A DNA stretch of 64,000 nt from Actinokineospora terrae (GTDB lineage: Bacteria > Actinomycetota > Actinomycetes > Mycobacteriales > Pseudonocardiaceae): positions 356,022 through 420,021 of the forward strand of contig NZ_FOGI01000002.1 in assembly GCF_900111175.1 (NCBI RefSeq), read 5' to 3'. The notes below the pieces were generated by a model, which saw nothing but the letters and a program-made list of their open reading frames with translations, did not search any database and had not been told where the DNA came from. Below are positions 1 to 8,740 of the stretch, in pieces; position 1 is the stretch's first letter; every line of letters starts with the position of its first letter. Made by a program: the position numbers and the translations under genes.

Positions 1-655
1 CGGGATCTCCGCGCACGGCAGCCACCGGGTGGTGACGGAACGGTCCCGGATCGCGATGCCCGAGGTGGGCATCGGCCTGGCACCCGACGTGGGCGGCACG
101 TACCTGCTGTCCCGCTCCCCCGGGGAGTTGGGCACGCACATCGCGTTGACGGGCACCTCGATGTCGGGTCCTGACGCGATCCACTGTGGACTCGCGGACC
201 ACTACGCACCCAGCGATCGGCTGCCGGACCTGCTGGAAGCACTCGAATCCCGCGACGACGCCATCGCCTCCGTCGCGACCACTCCCCCACCCAGCGCGCT
301 GGCGGCGGAACGGGAATGGATCGACCACTGCTACGCGCCGGACACCGTCGAGGAAGTACTCGACCGGCTGCGCGACAACGGCGAGGCAGCGATCGCCGCG
401 GCAAGGGAAATCGAGCGAAAGTCACCGTCAGCCCTGAAGGTGACCCTGCGAGCCCTGCGCAACGCGGCGCTGCTACCAGACCTGGAAGCCGTCCTGGCAC
501 AGGACTTCCACACCTCCAGCCGAGCCCTCCGATCCCCGGACCTCGTCGAAGGCATCCGCGCCCAGATCATCGACAAGGACCGCTCACCCCACTGGTCCCC
601 CGCCACCCTGGCCGAAGTGGACGAACCCCTGGTCGCCGGCTACTTCACGCCTTGA
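1..655 (+). CDS. 3-hydroxyisobutyryl-CoA hydrolase, C-terminal part
   Basis: The gene enters from the left edge and is open from base 2, so the true start lies outside the window. The visible ~217 residues belong to the crotonase fold: the MPEVGIGLAPDVGG stretch is the substrate and oxyanion region of the hydrolase branch. The C-terminal part (AQDF...DLVEGIRAQIIDKDR...WSP) is the usual ending of 3-hydroxyisobutyryl-CoA hydrolases rather than plain enoyl-CoA hydratases. In the family this enzyme removes CoA from 3-hydroxyisobutyryl-CoA in cytosolic valine catabolism. The predicted partner genes (acyl-CoA dehydrogenase, enoyl-CoA hydratase) would lie upstream and are not visible. Confidence 0.85.
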   Translation, partial: GISAHGSHRVVTERSRIAMPEVGIGLAPDVGGTYLLSRSPGELGTHIALTGTSMSGPDAIHCGLADHYAPSDRLPDLLEALESRDDAIASVATTPPPSALAAEREWIDHCYAPDTVEEVLDRLRDNGEAAIAAAREIERKSPSALKVTLRALRNAALLPDLEAVLAQDFHTSSRALRSPDLVEGIRAQIIDKDRSPHWSPATLAEVDEPLVAGYFTP

Positions 656-688
656 CCACTCGCTGCCTGCCGTGCTTCCCCGGGGCGC

Positions 689-705
689 ATTACCTGCGAG
701 GTAAT
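689..705. promoter_or_regulatory. palindrome, possible operator or short hairpin
   Basis: ATTACCT-GCG-AGGTAAT is a perfect 7-base inverted repeat with a 3-base centre. It lies between the hydrolase stop and the SnoaL-like gene. It is AT-rich for this genome, which favours a protein-binding site over a terminator, and no T-run follows. Which regulator would bind is unknown. Confidence 0.35.
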
Positions 706-770
706 CGACCGCGGGGCAGCGCTTTGGTGAGACTTGAGGGGTCATGTCGGCCTTGACCCAAGGGGTTCGA

Positions 771-1130
771 GTGAGCGATCTCAGCAGCGTTGTGGACGCG
801 TACCTGGCCGTGTGGAACCGGACGGACGCGACGGCTCGGCGGGAGATGGTGGAGGGGGTCTGGAGCGAGGAAGGGCGGTATGTGGATCCCCTGGTGGACG
901 TCAGGGGGTGGGCGGGGGTTGATCGGGTGGTGGCGCAAGCGCAGGCGCGGTTCACCGGGATGCGGTTCGTGCGGGGGGAGGTTTTCGAGGAGCACCACAA
1001 CGTCGCGCGGTTCAGCTGGGAACTGATCCCGGCGGCGGGGGCCGAGGCGATCGTGGTGGGGTTCGACGTCGCCGTGGTCGACGACGACGGGCGGCTCGCG
1101 GCGGTGTACGGGTTCCTGGACAGGTACTAA
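771..1130 (+). CDS. SnoaL-like / NTF2-fold protein
   Basis: A 119-residue cone-shaped alpha+beta (NTF2/SnoaL-like) protein: an N-terminal helix (VVDAYLAVWNRTDA), a W-x3-GRYVDP segment, and a C-terminal beta-sheet ending VYGFLDRY. The family includes polyketide cyclases, ketosteroid isomerase-like enzymes and many proteins of unknown substrate. GTG at 771 is preferred because AAGGGG sits five bases upstream; ATG at 744 is the alternative and adds nine residues. The stop overlaps the stop of the convergent XRE regulator by four bases. No substrate can be inferred. Confidence 0.7.
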   Translation: MSDLSSVVDAYLAVWNRTDATARREMVEGVWSEEGRYVDPLVDVRGWAGVDRVVAQAQARFTGMRFVRGEVFEEHHNVARFSWELIPAAGAEAIVVGFDVAVVDDDGRLAAVYGFLDRY

Positions 1131-1912
1131 CGGGAGCGCAGGTACCGCTCCGTCGCCTCGTCGGAGGGGTAGAAGTTCTCGACGTGGAGTTCCTCGACGG
1201 TGATGTCGCGGGGTGTGCCGAAGGTGGTGACCGTGCCGAACAGGGACAGGTCGTGGCCGTCGTGGCGCAGGCGCAGCGGGGTGACGACGTCGAAGGGGTC
1301 GGTCGGGGTGTCGCCGGGGTCGGCCAGGGAGTTGGTCGACGGGTACGCGAGCAGCTCCCGGTGCAGGTCGGTCAGCTGCACCAGGCCCGCGCGGAGCTGG
1401 CGTTCCAGGCGGGTCAGGACGTAGCGGCGCCACTGGGTCAGGTTGACGATGCGCGCGGCGAGCCCCCGCGGGTGCAGGCTGTAGCGCAGCACGTTGAACG
1501 GCGGCGCGAGCAGGTCCGGCGGGGCGCCCTCGGTGAGCAGGGTGACCGCGGCGTTCGCGTCGACCATGTCCCAGCCGCCGTCGACGACGAACGCCGGGAA
1601 CGGGTTGTGGCTGGTGAGGACCCGGCGGACGGCGGCGCGGACGGACTCCAGCCGCGGGGTGTCCAGGGCGCTCTCGGGGTAGGCGGGGGCGTACCCCGCG
1701 GCCAGCAGCATCCGGTTGCGGTCGCGCAGCGGCACGTCGAGCTGCTCGGCCAGCCGCAACACCATCGCCCGGCTCGGCGCCGACCGCCCGGTCTCCACGA
1801 AGCTCAGGTGCCTGGTCGAGATCTCGGTGCGCGACGCGAGCGCGAGCTGGCTGACGTCGCGGATCCGGCGCCACTCCCGGAGCAACCCGCCGATCGACGC
1901 GGTCTGTGTCAT
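1127..1912 (-). CDS. XRE-family regulator with MmyB-like ligand domain
   Basis: A 261-residue cytosolic DNA-binding protein. Residues ~8-70 are an XRE helix-turn-helix (LREWRRIRDVSQLALA..TEISTRHLSFVETGRS). The rest matches the MmyB-like sensor domain common in actinomycete XRE regulators, with the NPFPAFVVD, WDMVDAN, N-x2-RY and FYPSDE segments. These proteins usually control a nearby oxidoreductase or SDR gene in response to an unknown small molecule or fatty acid. The start MTQTASIG is the natural N-terminus; longer in-frame readings run through the upstream gene and are not credible. It converges on the SnoaL-like gene with a 4-base overlap. Confidence 0.85.
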   Translation of the reverse strand: MTQTASIGGLLREWRRIRDVSQLALASRTEISTRHLSFVETGRSAPSRAMVLRLAEQLDVPLRDRNRMLLAAGYAPAYPESALDTPRLESVRAAVRRVLTSHNPFPAFVVDGGWDMVDANAAVTLLTEGAPPDLLAPPFNVLRYSLHPRGLAARIVNLTQWRRYVLTRLERQLRAGLVQLTDLHRELLAYPSTNSLADPGDTPTDPFDVVTPLRLRHDGHDLSLFGTVTTFGTPRDITVEELHVENFYPSDEATERYLRSR

Positions 1913-1947
1913 CGCGGGCGATGCTACCGGGCCGAGCGCGGGGGCGG

Positions 1948-3087
1948 TCAGTCGAAGCTGCTGTCGTCGGAGTCCGAGTCCTCGAAGATCTCGGTGGACT
2001 GGCGGCGGCCCTTGATCACGCTGTGCAGGTCGCCCTGCTCCTGGGGCGCGTTCGGCCTGGGCGGCGGCGGCTCGCCGTCGAAACCGCCGAGCTCGTCGTC
2101 GACGAGGACGAAGGCGTGCTTGAAGGCGAAGGGGATCCCGGTGCGGAACTCGAACAGGGTGCCGGGCAACTCCTCTTCGGTGTAGGTGGGCGCCTTGGGG
2201 GTGTGGCCCGCCAGCGACCGGTGCTGGGTGATGTGGCTGACGGCGGCACTCCAGATCACCGGGTCGGTGACCCGGGACGGGCACTTCAGCAGGGTCGGCC
2301 GGATGCGCTCGCGGTCGCTCTTGGCCAGGAGTTCGATCGCCACCCAGGGGGAGGTCCTGGGCAGGACGCCCCACCGGTTCTTGATCGCGCTGTCGTAGAG
2401 GTTGCCCGTGAAGCCCTTGAGGTCGTACAGGTCGTGCACCGCCAGCGAGTAGTCGGAGGTCAGCCTGGCGAGCCGAGTCAGTACCGAGCGCAGGTAGTTG
2501 TAGACCCGCAGGGACCGGTCGCGGTCGACCCACGGGCTGCTGCCCTCGATCAGGTCGAACTCCTCGGACCAGTCCTCGTACCAGCCCGCCTTGCTGACCA
2601 GCGCCGCGTGCTCGGTGCCCAGGAGCGCGAAGGGCAGGCCGAAGGTGGCGTGCCTGCTGCTGCCGCTCACCCCGGTCGACAGGGTGTCCGCGCCGTAGAC
2701 GACGTGGTCGCCGTTGTGCACGACCAGGTCGTACGCGCCCAACTTCCCCCCGGTGAACGAGCCGCCCTTGACCAGCACCATGTCGGCGATCGCGGCGATG
2801 ACCTCCCGGATGGCGCCGCGGCGCAGCTCCCACCCCGCGACGTCGGTCACCTCGGTCGGGCTGGTCTTGATCTCCATGGTGTACCCGAGGTACCCGAACG
2901 GCGCGTCCCCACCACCACCGATGTCGGTCGTGATCTGCACCAACACCTGCCCACCGGACACCACGTCGGCGATCTCCGACCCCCCGGACGCCTTCCTGCC
3001 GATCCGCACCCCGAGCAGCTCCTGCTCCGTCCCCACCGAGGGCCCGGCGAACTCGCTGCGGTACGGCGACAGGTCGAGAGGCATCAT
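1948..3087 (-). CDS. hypothetical protein, possible amidoligase-like fold
   Basis: A 379-residue protein I do not recognise. Near the N-terminus VGTEQELLGVRIG is followed by a D-x-GGGGD segment and YTMEIKTSPTEV. Later come HATFGLPFALL and KNRWGVLPRTSPW, and the C-terminus is acidic (EDSDSDDSSFD). A glutamate-rich start followed by a MEIKTSP-type strand recalls COOH-NH2 (amido) ligases, but this is only a visual resemblance. Two adjacent ATGs (3087 and 3084) mark the start; in-frame codons upstream are low-complexity and unlikely to be coding. No signal peptide or membrane segment. It runs in the same direction as the XRE regulator, 35 bases upstream of it, so the two may be cotranscribed. Confidence 0.55.
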   Translation of the reverse strand: MMPLDLSPYRSEFAGPSVGTEQELLGVRIGRKASGGSEIADVVSGGQVLVQITTDIGGGGDAPFGYLGYTMEIKTSPTEVTDVAGWELRRGAIREVIAAIADMVLVKGGSFTGGKLGAYDLVVHNGDHVVYGADTLSTGVSGSSRHATFGLPFALLGTEHAALVSKAGWYEDWSEEFDLIEGSSPWVDRDRSLRVYNYLRSVLTRLARLTSDYSLAVHDLYDLKGFTGNLYDSAIKNRWGVLPRTSPWVAIELLAKSDRERIRPTLLKCPSRVTDPVIWSAAVSHITQHRSLAGHTPKAPTYTEEELPGTLFEFRTGIPFAFKHAFVLVDDELGGFDGEPPPPRPNAPQEQGDLHSVIKGRRQSTEIFEDSDSDDSSFD

Positions 3088-3252
3088 GCGCGAACTCCGA
3101 GACTGGGACCGACAGGTGGACCACCCACCCGATCGCCCCCACCCGCCCCGGCATATCACCCCACCGGAGTTGATCACCCGAATGGACGTCCGGGTGTCCA
3201 CCTCGGACCGGGTGTCCGGTGTCCTGGGCTGTGCTTCCGCGGCCTGACAGCC

Positions 3253-3289
3253 GAACGGGAGACGCCCCGGGTTGGGGTGTCTCCCGTTC
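3253..3289 (-). terminator. terminator hairpin after PKD gene
   Basis: A 16-base stem (3253-3268 with 3274-3289, one G:U pair) closes a 5-base loop. It begins about ten bases past the stop of the minus-strand PKD gene. It is the strongest terminator-like hairpin in the first 8 kb. Confidence 0.75.
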
Positions 3290-3298
3290 TGGTGGTGG

Positions 3299-4744
3299 TC
3301 AGCTCGCGCCCTGGGGTGCGGCTCGGCGGACGCGGGTGGCGGGGGCGATCACCGTGTTGTCGCTCGGGAGGGCGTCGCGGGTGGTGGGTTCGGCGACGGC
3401 CTTGAAGACGATGGTGCCCTCGGTCAGGTCCGCGGCGGTGAAGGTGTAGGTGAAGGGGAAGCGGGTGGTGCGGTTGGGGCGGGCGGTCTTGGTCAGCGAG
3501 GTGACGGGTTGGAAACCCGCCGAGGTGCCGCGGTAGAGGGTGACCTTGACGGTCTCGGTGTAGCGGCCGTTGGCGAGTGTGACGTCGATCGGCTTGGTGA
3601 CGTCGACCCTGGCGGCGGTGGGCACGTCGAAGCCGGTGATCGCGACGTCGTGGGTGCGGATGGGGATGGTCTTGGTGGTGGTCGCGGTGCGGCCGCCGAG
3701 GCTGGCGACGGTCAAGCGCGCGGTGTAGTCCCCGTCAGCGGCGTAGCGGTGGTAGACGTAACCGCGGTCGGGGGTGACAACGGTGCCGTCGCCGAAGTCG
3801 AGCCGCTCGATGCTCGTGCCGTAGCCCTCGGGGTCCTGGGAGGTGTTGTCGAACCGCACCTCGTCGTGGATCGAGGCGCCTTCGGGCGAGACCTGCAGCG
3901 CGGGCCGCAAGTCCGCCGCGGCCCGCAGGCCCAGCACCACGTCGTCGGCGCCCGCGCTCGCCGCGTTGAACTGGATGTGCAGCGTGCGGCCCGCCTCTGC
4001 GCGCACGACGGACGTGTGGCTGTGGACGCACGCCACCTCGGCCCGCTCGGACCCGGCGTACACGGCGGCGACGGCGTTGTGGTCGGCCCACGCGTCCGCG
4101 CTCAACACCAGCGCCCCGGTCACCGCGGGCGTGTACCGGTACCAGACCGACGGCGAGCCGGGGTTGTGGTCGCAGGTGGCCGTCGGCTCGCCCGCCTCGA
4201 CCGTGGCCGCCGCCAGCTTGACCGTCCCGGTGAAGGGCAGCTCCGAGATGACCTCGGCGTTCGCGAAGTGGTCGTTCGCGGGCGGGGTCAGCGCCTCGGC
4301 GGTGAACTGGAACGGCGCCGTCCACGGGTAAGCGGCGACGCTGACGTAGTAGGTCACCCCCGCGCTTGCGTCCAGCTCGCGTATCTGACTCCCCCCGGAG
4401 CAGCTGCGCGGCACCAGCGACAGCGCGCCCCGGGTGCCGGTGAAGACGCGCGTGTAGGCCCAGCCGCCGTGGAAGTCCAGCGCCAGCGTGGTGTCCACAG
4501 GGGAGGTGAACGAGTACCAGACGGAGGCGGACACCTCTTGCGCGCAGGTCGCCGGGTCGTCCGGCGCGCGGGTGGCCTCGCGCGGGTCGACCTGCTCGGT
4601 AAAGGGCAGGGTGATCGCGATGGCATTGTCGAAGTCGTCGTTGGACGGCGGCGCGGCGTGCGCGGTGCCGGGCACCAGTGCGGCGGCGGCCAGGGCGACG
4701 GCGGCCGTCACGGCCAGGCGCAGGCGGGTTCCTCGCGTGGTCAT
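3299..4744 (-). CDS. secreted PKD-domain protein (downstream copy)
   Basis: A 481-residue exported protein. A Sec signal peptide (MTTRGTRLRL, hydrophobic core, cut after AHA) is followed by APPSNDDFDNAI, then two ~130-residue beta-rich repeats each with a C...SVWY(S/R)(F/Y)T core. Next is a PKD domain with the usual LDFGDG and YHRYAADGDYTARLTV elements, and a C-terminal CARDB-like module (DVPTAARVDVTKPIDVTLANG). The architecture suggests an extracellular adhesive or carbohydrate-associated protein with no catalytic motif. ATG 4744 was chosen because it starts the signal peptide. It lies 26 bases behind its paralogue, so the two form an operon that ends at the hairpin at 3253-3289. Confidence 0.75.
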   Translation of the reverse strand: MTTRGTRLRLAVTAAVALAAAALVPGTAHAAPPSNDDFDNAIAITLPFTEQVDPREATRAPDDPATCAQEVSASVWYSFTSPVDTTLALDFHGGWAYTRVFTGTRGALSLVPRSCSGGSQIRELDASAGVTYYVSVAAYPWTAPFQFTAEALTPPANDHFANAEVISELPFTGTVKLAAATVEAGEPTATCDHNPGSPSVWYRYTPAVTGALVLSADAWADHNAVAAVYAGSERAEVACVHSHTSVVRAEAGRTLHIQFNAASAGADDVVLGLRAAADLRPALQVSPEGASIHDEVRFDNTSQDPEGYGTSIERLDFGDGTVVTPDRGYVYHRYAADGDYTARLTVASLGGRTATTTKTIPIRTHDVAITGFDVPTAARVDVTKPIDVTLANGRYTETVKVTLYRGTSAGFQPVTSLTKTARPNRTTRFPFTYTFTAADLTEGTIVFKAVAEPTTRDALPSDNTVIAPATRVRRAAPQGAS

Positions 4745-4770
4745 GGCTCTCCAGGTGTCTCGTCGCACGG

Positions 4771-6231
4771 TCAGCCCAGGCCGTTCGGTCCGGTGCGGAC
4801 CGTGGTCGCCGGGGCCACGGCCTCGTTGTCGACCGGCCGGACGTCGCGCACGCCCTGGTCGAGGGTCACCACGGCCCGGAAGGTCACCCGGCCGAGGGTG
4901 GCGTCGCCGGGGGTGAAGGTGTAGTTGAACGGGAACGTCACGGTGCGGTTCGGGCGCGCGGGCACGTACTGGGTGGCGCGCGCGATCTCCTGGAAGCCCG
5001 TGGACGTGCTGCGGAACAGCGTGACGGTGGCGTTCTCGGCGATCCGCGTGTTGCCCACGGTGACCTCGATCGGCTTGGTCTGCCCGGGGCGGCCCGCGGT
5101 GGGGACGGTGAACGCGGCGACGCGCACATCGTGGGTCCGGACGGCCACGGCGCGGGTGGCGGTGGCGACGCGGCCGCTGGCGGAGGTGGTCGTGACGCGG
5201 ACCTGGTAGTCGCCGTCCGCGGCGAACTGGTGGGTCACCTCGCGGCCGGAGGCGGTGGTGCCGTCGCCGAATGTCCAGGTCGAGCCGGTGATGGCCTCGT
5301 TCTCGATGTCCCACGTGTACTGCGAGAAGGTGACGGTGTCGAGCACGGACGGGTCTAGAGGCTGCTGGCCGATCTCGGTGCGCAGTGCGGGGGCCACGGC
5401 CAGTTCGATCCGGGTCGGGATAGCGGCAGGGATCCGGTTACTCACCTGGACGCGGTAGGTCTGACCAGCCGTAACAGCCAACACGCGGCGGTTGTAGGCA
5501 TCGCACAAGACCTCGGTGAGGCTGCCGAGAGAGTTACCGGTGTAGACAGCGAACACGGACTCGTAGTCGTCGCTGGTCTGGTCGAAGGTGATCCATTCCG
5601 TGCGCGGTGCGGTGAACGAGTACCAGGCAGACGGCGCGCCGGTTTGTTGCACGCACGACGGGTTGGGCTCGGTGGGCTCCGCGGTGGCCGCGCCCAGTGC
5701 TACCTCGGCGGCGGCGGGGACCGTGGTGATGGGAGCCGCGTTCGCGAAGTTGTCGTTGGCGGGCGGCTGGACGTTGTCGATGGTCAAGGCGAGGTTCGCG
5801 TTCGACCACAACGGGCTGATCACCATCACGTGGTAGGTGGTGCCACCTACGACCGGGACCAGGTTCGCGTCGTAGTTCGAGGTGCGGCAGGTGTTCGGCA
5901 CCGCGGTCAACGCCCCGCGCGTGCCGGTGAACACGGTCAGCATCCCGTACCCGTAGCCCGTTAGGCCTATCTGCACTACGCCGTCCGCAGTGGGGGTGAA
6001 GTCGAACCACACGGAACGCTCGTTGTTGGAACTGCATATCCACGGGTCGTCCGGCGCGGTGGTGGCCTCGGTGAACGTCACCGGACCCGCGTACGGGAAC
6101 GCCGTGATTGCCGTAGCACCACCAAAGTCATCATTCGACGGCGGCGCGGCCTCCGCCACCCCCGGCACGGCCAACGCAAGACCAACCGCGACCACAACCG
6201 CCTTGCACCACGACAGGCGCATCCCCAGCAC
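4771..6231 (-). CDS. secreted PKD-domain protein (upstream copy)
   Basis: A 486-residue paralogue of the next gene: signal peptide (core VVVAVGLALAVPG, cut near AEA), APPSNDDFGGATAI, two repeats with SVWFDFTP and SAWYSFTAP cores, a PKD domain (TWTFGDG...HQFAADGDYQVRVTT) and a C-terminal CARDB-like segment (TVPTAGRPGQTKPIEVTVGN). Domain order and length match the downstream copy, so this is a tandem duplication that has since diverged. MRLSWCK at 6222 is an alternative start. Likely exported and cell-surface or free; ligand unknown. Confidence 0.75.
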   Translation of the reverse strand: MLGMRLSWCKAVVVAVGLALAVPGVAEAAPPSNDDFGGATAITAFPYAGPVTFTEATTAPDDPWICSSNNERSVWFDFTPTADGVVQIGLTGYGYGMLTVFTGTRGALTAVPNTCRTSNYDANLVPVVGGTTYHVMVISPLWSNANLALTIDNVQPPANDNFANAAPITTVPAAAEVALGAATAEPTEPNPSCVQQTGAPSAWYSFTAPRTEWITFDQTSDDYESVFAVYTGNSLGSLTEVLCDAYNRRVLAVTAGQTYRVQVSNRIPAAIPTRIELAVAPALRTEIGQQPLDPSVLDTVTFSQYTWDIENEAITGSTWTFGDGTTASGREVTHQFAADGDYQVRVTTTSASGRVATATRAVAVRTHDVRVAAFTVPTAGRPGQTKPIEVTVGNTRIAENATVTLFRSTSTGFQEIARATQYVPARPNRTVTFPFNYTFTPGDATLGRVTFRAVVTLDQGVRDVRPVDNEAVAPATTVRTGPNGLG

Positions 6232-6378
6232 TCCCCAGTGTCAGGCCCCTCCCCCATCCGGAAGGACCCCCGCCCCTGATTCGACCGAGCCGCCGCTTCC
6301 GTAACAAACACTCGGCAAAGGAAGCCCAAAGCTGCCGGTTGACATCCACGGACTGTCACCTGGGTGCGTGCGTCGGGC

Positions 6379-7881
6379 TCACCGGCACACGGCTCCCTGT
6401 TTGCACCAGGTCAGTACCTTGCCCAGTTGGGTTACCGCGCGCAGGTCGTTGTTGTTGTTCGCGAAGCGGATGCGGTCGCCGGGCGTGAGTTCTGGGGTGG
6501 TGCTTGCGGTGACGTCGGCGGTGGCTAGGTAGCCGATCACGGACAAGAGGCGGATGCGGGCCTCGCCGGTGGGGGTCTTCCAGACGGCTGTTCCATCGGC
6601 GGCGATGGTGATGGGGCCTGGGCCTTCCCAGGTTCCGACGAAGCCTGCCGCGGTGGGCGATTGGAGGCGGAGGCAGAGGTAGTTGGGGGTCCACTCGATG
6701 GCGGTGAGGTCGGCGCAGTAGTTGGTGGTGACGGCTGTGGTGCCGGTGGTGCGGAAGGGGCGGCCGTTGTCGTCGATGGTGGTCTCGCCGCGGCGGGTGC
6801 CGGAGGTCCAGGTGAGGTGGAGGCGCCACTCGACCTCGTCGGTGGCGACGGAGGGGGTGATGACGAACTGCTCGACCTCGGACTCGTTGACCTGGAACGG
6901 GAACCGCGGCGCGGGGATCGTCTGGCCGCCCTCGGTGCCCGGTAGACCTACCGCGGACGGGTTGTCCTTGTTCAGGTCGACGCCGAAGCTGCGCGGTGTG
7001 ACGTCAGCACCGCACGGCGTGTCTAGTAGCACCCCGGACGCGGCGGGCTTGCGGGACACCACTTCCACGCGAAGCGACTGCAACACAACCGCCGCAGGAA
7101 CAGAACCCTGCAACGTCAGCACTACCTGCCCTTGGTCCGCCTGAATCGCACCCTCCGGCCGGTCGGTCAGCGGTATCGGACCCGTGGGGGTGGGCACGAC
7201 CCACCCACCCGCGCACTTGCCGGGACTCACGGTGACCACGGCCTGCAACTCCGCCTCGTCCGCGGGTGCCGTCACGACCACCACCGCCAACACCGCCACC
7301 CCCAGCACGACGACAGCCACGAGCCCCACCGCGCCCAGCACCCACCTCGGCAGCGGCGCGGTCACCGTCACCGCCCCGGTGATCGTGTGCGCCTGCACCA
7401 CCGACCCGCCGACATGCCCGGACATCGTGTTGCCCAACGCAGCCCCGCTGCCCGGAGCCAGGCTGTCGCCCGACACCGTACGGCTGCCCGAGACGGCGTC
7501 GTTGCCCAAGACAGGGTCGTTGCCCAGGGCCGAGTCGCCCGGCACCGAATCTCCTACGGCACCCCCCGCGGTGGGATCGCCCGACACCAATCCGCTCGAC
7601 CCAGCACCCGCACCGCCCGCCTGACCGACACTGGACGCACCGAGTACACCGGACCGATAGCCCGCCCGCTGCCCCCGTGTGGACACCGCCAACGCCGCGA
7701 CCGACACCGCCAGCCCCAGCAGTCCCGCGACCCACGAGGCCGCCTCCAGGACCGGCCGCAGCGGGTGCCGCTCGTCCGACAGCCACCCCGGCACGCCGAA
7801 CTGCACCACCGCCCACGCCGCGACCCCGAGCACCAACGCCCCCGCCGCGATCCGCCGGGCCCGCACACCCCTGTCCGCCAC
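6379..7881 (-). CDS. membrane protein with amyloid-like motif and external beta domain
   Basis: 500 residues. Two hydrophobic helices (~12-30 and ~44-66) precede a Gly/Ser/Asp-rich segment with repeated GND, GDS and SG units (85-150). Then comes a motif NTMSGHVGGSVVQAHTITG (151-169), a third membrane helix (~180-204) and a ~290-residue beta-rich C-terminal domain with several cysteines, presumably external. The motif resembles NLR-associated amyloid signalling motifs of actinobacteria. The C-terminal domain resembles that of the protein at 39168-40064 (a V-x-LQSLRV / RLIGIRTRV strand, a WRLHLTW / WELELTV strand, and a G-x-PF/AFTT ending), so the two are likely paralogues. Function unknown. 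Confidence 0.6.
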   Translation of the reverse strand: MADRGVRARRIAAGALVLGVAAWAVVQFGVPGWLSDERHPLRPVLEAASWVAGLLGLAVSVAALAVSTRGQRAGYRSGVLGASSVGQAGGAGAGSSGLVSGDPTAGGAVGDSVPGDSALGNDPVLGNDAVSGSRTVSGDSLAPGSGAALGNTMSGHVGGSVVQAHTITGAVTVTAPLPRWVLGAVGLVAVVVLGVAVLAVVVVTAPADEAELQAVVTVSPGKCAGGWVVPTPTGPIPLTDRPEGAIQADQGQVVLTLQGSVPAAVVLQSLRVEVVSRKPAASGVLLDTPCGADVTPRSFGVDLNKDNPSAVGLPGTEGGQTIPAPRFPFQVNESEVEQFVITPSVATDEVEWRLHLTWTSGTRRGETTIDDNGRPFRTTGTTAVTTNYCADLTAIEWTPNYLCLRLQSPTAAGFVGTWEGPGPITIAADGTAVWKTPTGEARIRLLSVIGYLATADVTASTTPELTPGDRIRFANNNNDLRAVTQLGKVLTWCKQGAVCR

Positions 7882-8330
7882 CTGCCCCCCTCAACCGGCG
7901 TCCATGGTCCCACCGCGAGTTGTCCACATCCCCGCGACCCATCCACAGCCCTCGATGTCACCCTGGCTCCCGACCCCGAACTCCGGAAGGCTGGAAACGG
8001 GGGCTGCTCAGCACGGCCCACGCCCCCGACCACGGCCCGCCGCACGGCAGGCTCTCCCGAGCGCGAAGCACCGTGTCCGGCCCCCTCGCGCAAGACCGCG
8101 TTGGTCAACCTGCCCAGCACCGCGTCTGCCCGAACCGGCAAACACCGGCCATCAACCCCACCCCCACCGCCGGTTCCCGCAGCAGCGCCCATCGCCGAAA
8201 GCGGATTTCCGCCGCAGCGCCTTTCCCACCCCGATCCGAATGTGTGATCGCCCGCGGTCGGGGGTACGTGAAGGGTGATCGTGTTCGACAAGCAGTCTCG
8301 ACGCCACGAGACGCCACGGGTTGGGAGTAG
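7882..8330. other. 449-base gap without a convincing gene
   Basis: Open frames here lack start signals and have unnatural composition. The gap holds the upstream regions of the minus-strand membrane protein and of the small plus-strand gene at 8331. A TTGTCCACA match to the actinomycete DnaA-box consensus lies at 7920-7928. I see no clear -10/-35 pair. Confidence 0.5.
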
Positions 8331-8486
8331 ATGATGCCTCGGGTTCAGCAGCACCGCCGCCGGTTGCCGGGTAGCTGGTTCCGCACGACCTCGGTGCAGA
8401 GCCACTACCGCCGCTCGCCCGCACTGATCCCCACCATCATCGCCGTCGCGCTCGGGCTGATCCTGCTGGCCGTGCTGGTCTTCTGA
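8331..8486 (+). CDS. small single-pass membrane protein
   Basis: A 51-residue protein. A basic N-terminal half (RVQQHRRRLPGSWFRTT...HYRRSP) is followed by one hydrophobic helix (IPTIIAVALGLILLAVLVF) running to the C-terminus. GGGAG just upstream serves as ribosome-binding site and two ATGs are adjacent. A strong hairpin at 8505-8526 follows 18 bases after the stop, so this is a monocistronic unit. It looks like a conserved actinomycete small membrane protein; its partner is not evident. Confidence 0.65.
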   Translation: MMPRVQQHRRRLPGSWFRTTSVQSHYRRSPALIPTIIAVALGLILLAVLVF

Positions 8487-8504
8487 GGTAGCACCACACG
8501 GGAC

Positions 8505-8526
8505 GGGGCCGCCGCGGGGCGGTCCC
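8505..8526 (+). terminator. terminator of small membrane gene
   Basis: A 9-base stem (GGGGCCGCC with GGCGGTCCC, one G:U pair) with a 4-base loop, followed by TTCT. Confidence 0.65.
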
Positions 8527-8621
8527 TTCTGTGTATTCAGAGTAGCCTCGGCTGTCTGTGAAAAACCGTTCCGCGACAGGTCTTGTCGGCGGCGCGGAAC
8601 TAGTAGGAGAGTGCTTTTCCA

Positions 8622-8645
8622 GCGATCGGGCGTCCCCCCGATCGC
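8622..8645 (+). promoter_or_regulatory. hairpin in leader of protease gene
   Basis: GCGATCGG and CCGATCGC form a perfect 8-base stem around an 8-base loop, about 95 bases before the protease start. It could be an mRNA leader structure or a regulator site. No T-run follows, so a simple terminator is less likely. Confidence 0.35.
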
Positions 8646-8740
8646 CCGGGGATCACCACACTGGGAATGTGTGAAAGCAAGTCATTCGGACATTCCCTCC
8701 CCCCTGCGTGTGGTGAACCCGGTCAGGGAAGGCACGGTTT

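Noticed and set aside
85-620. Second-frame ORFs inside the first gene
   Set aside because: Overlapping shadows with Arg/Pro-rich composition.
690-1874. 394-residue minus-strand frame
   Set aside because: Out-of-frame reading of the XRE regulator, Pro/Arg-rich and without motifs.
6379-7881. CRISPR or tandem DNA repeat in the GND/GDS-rich region (about 7430-7560)
   Set aside because: Repetition is loose at the amino-acid level only; no regular DNA repeat or spacer pattern.
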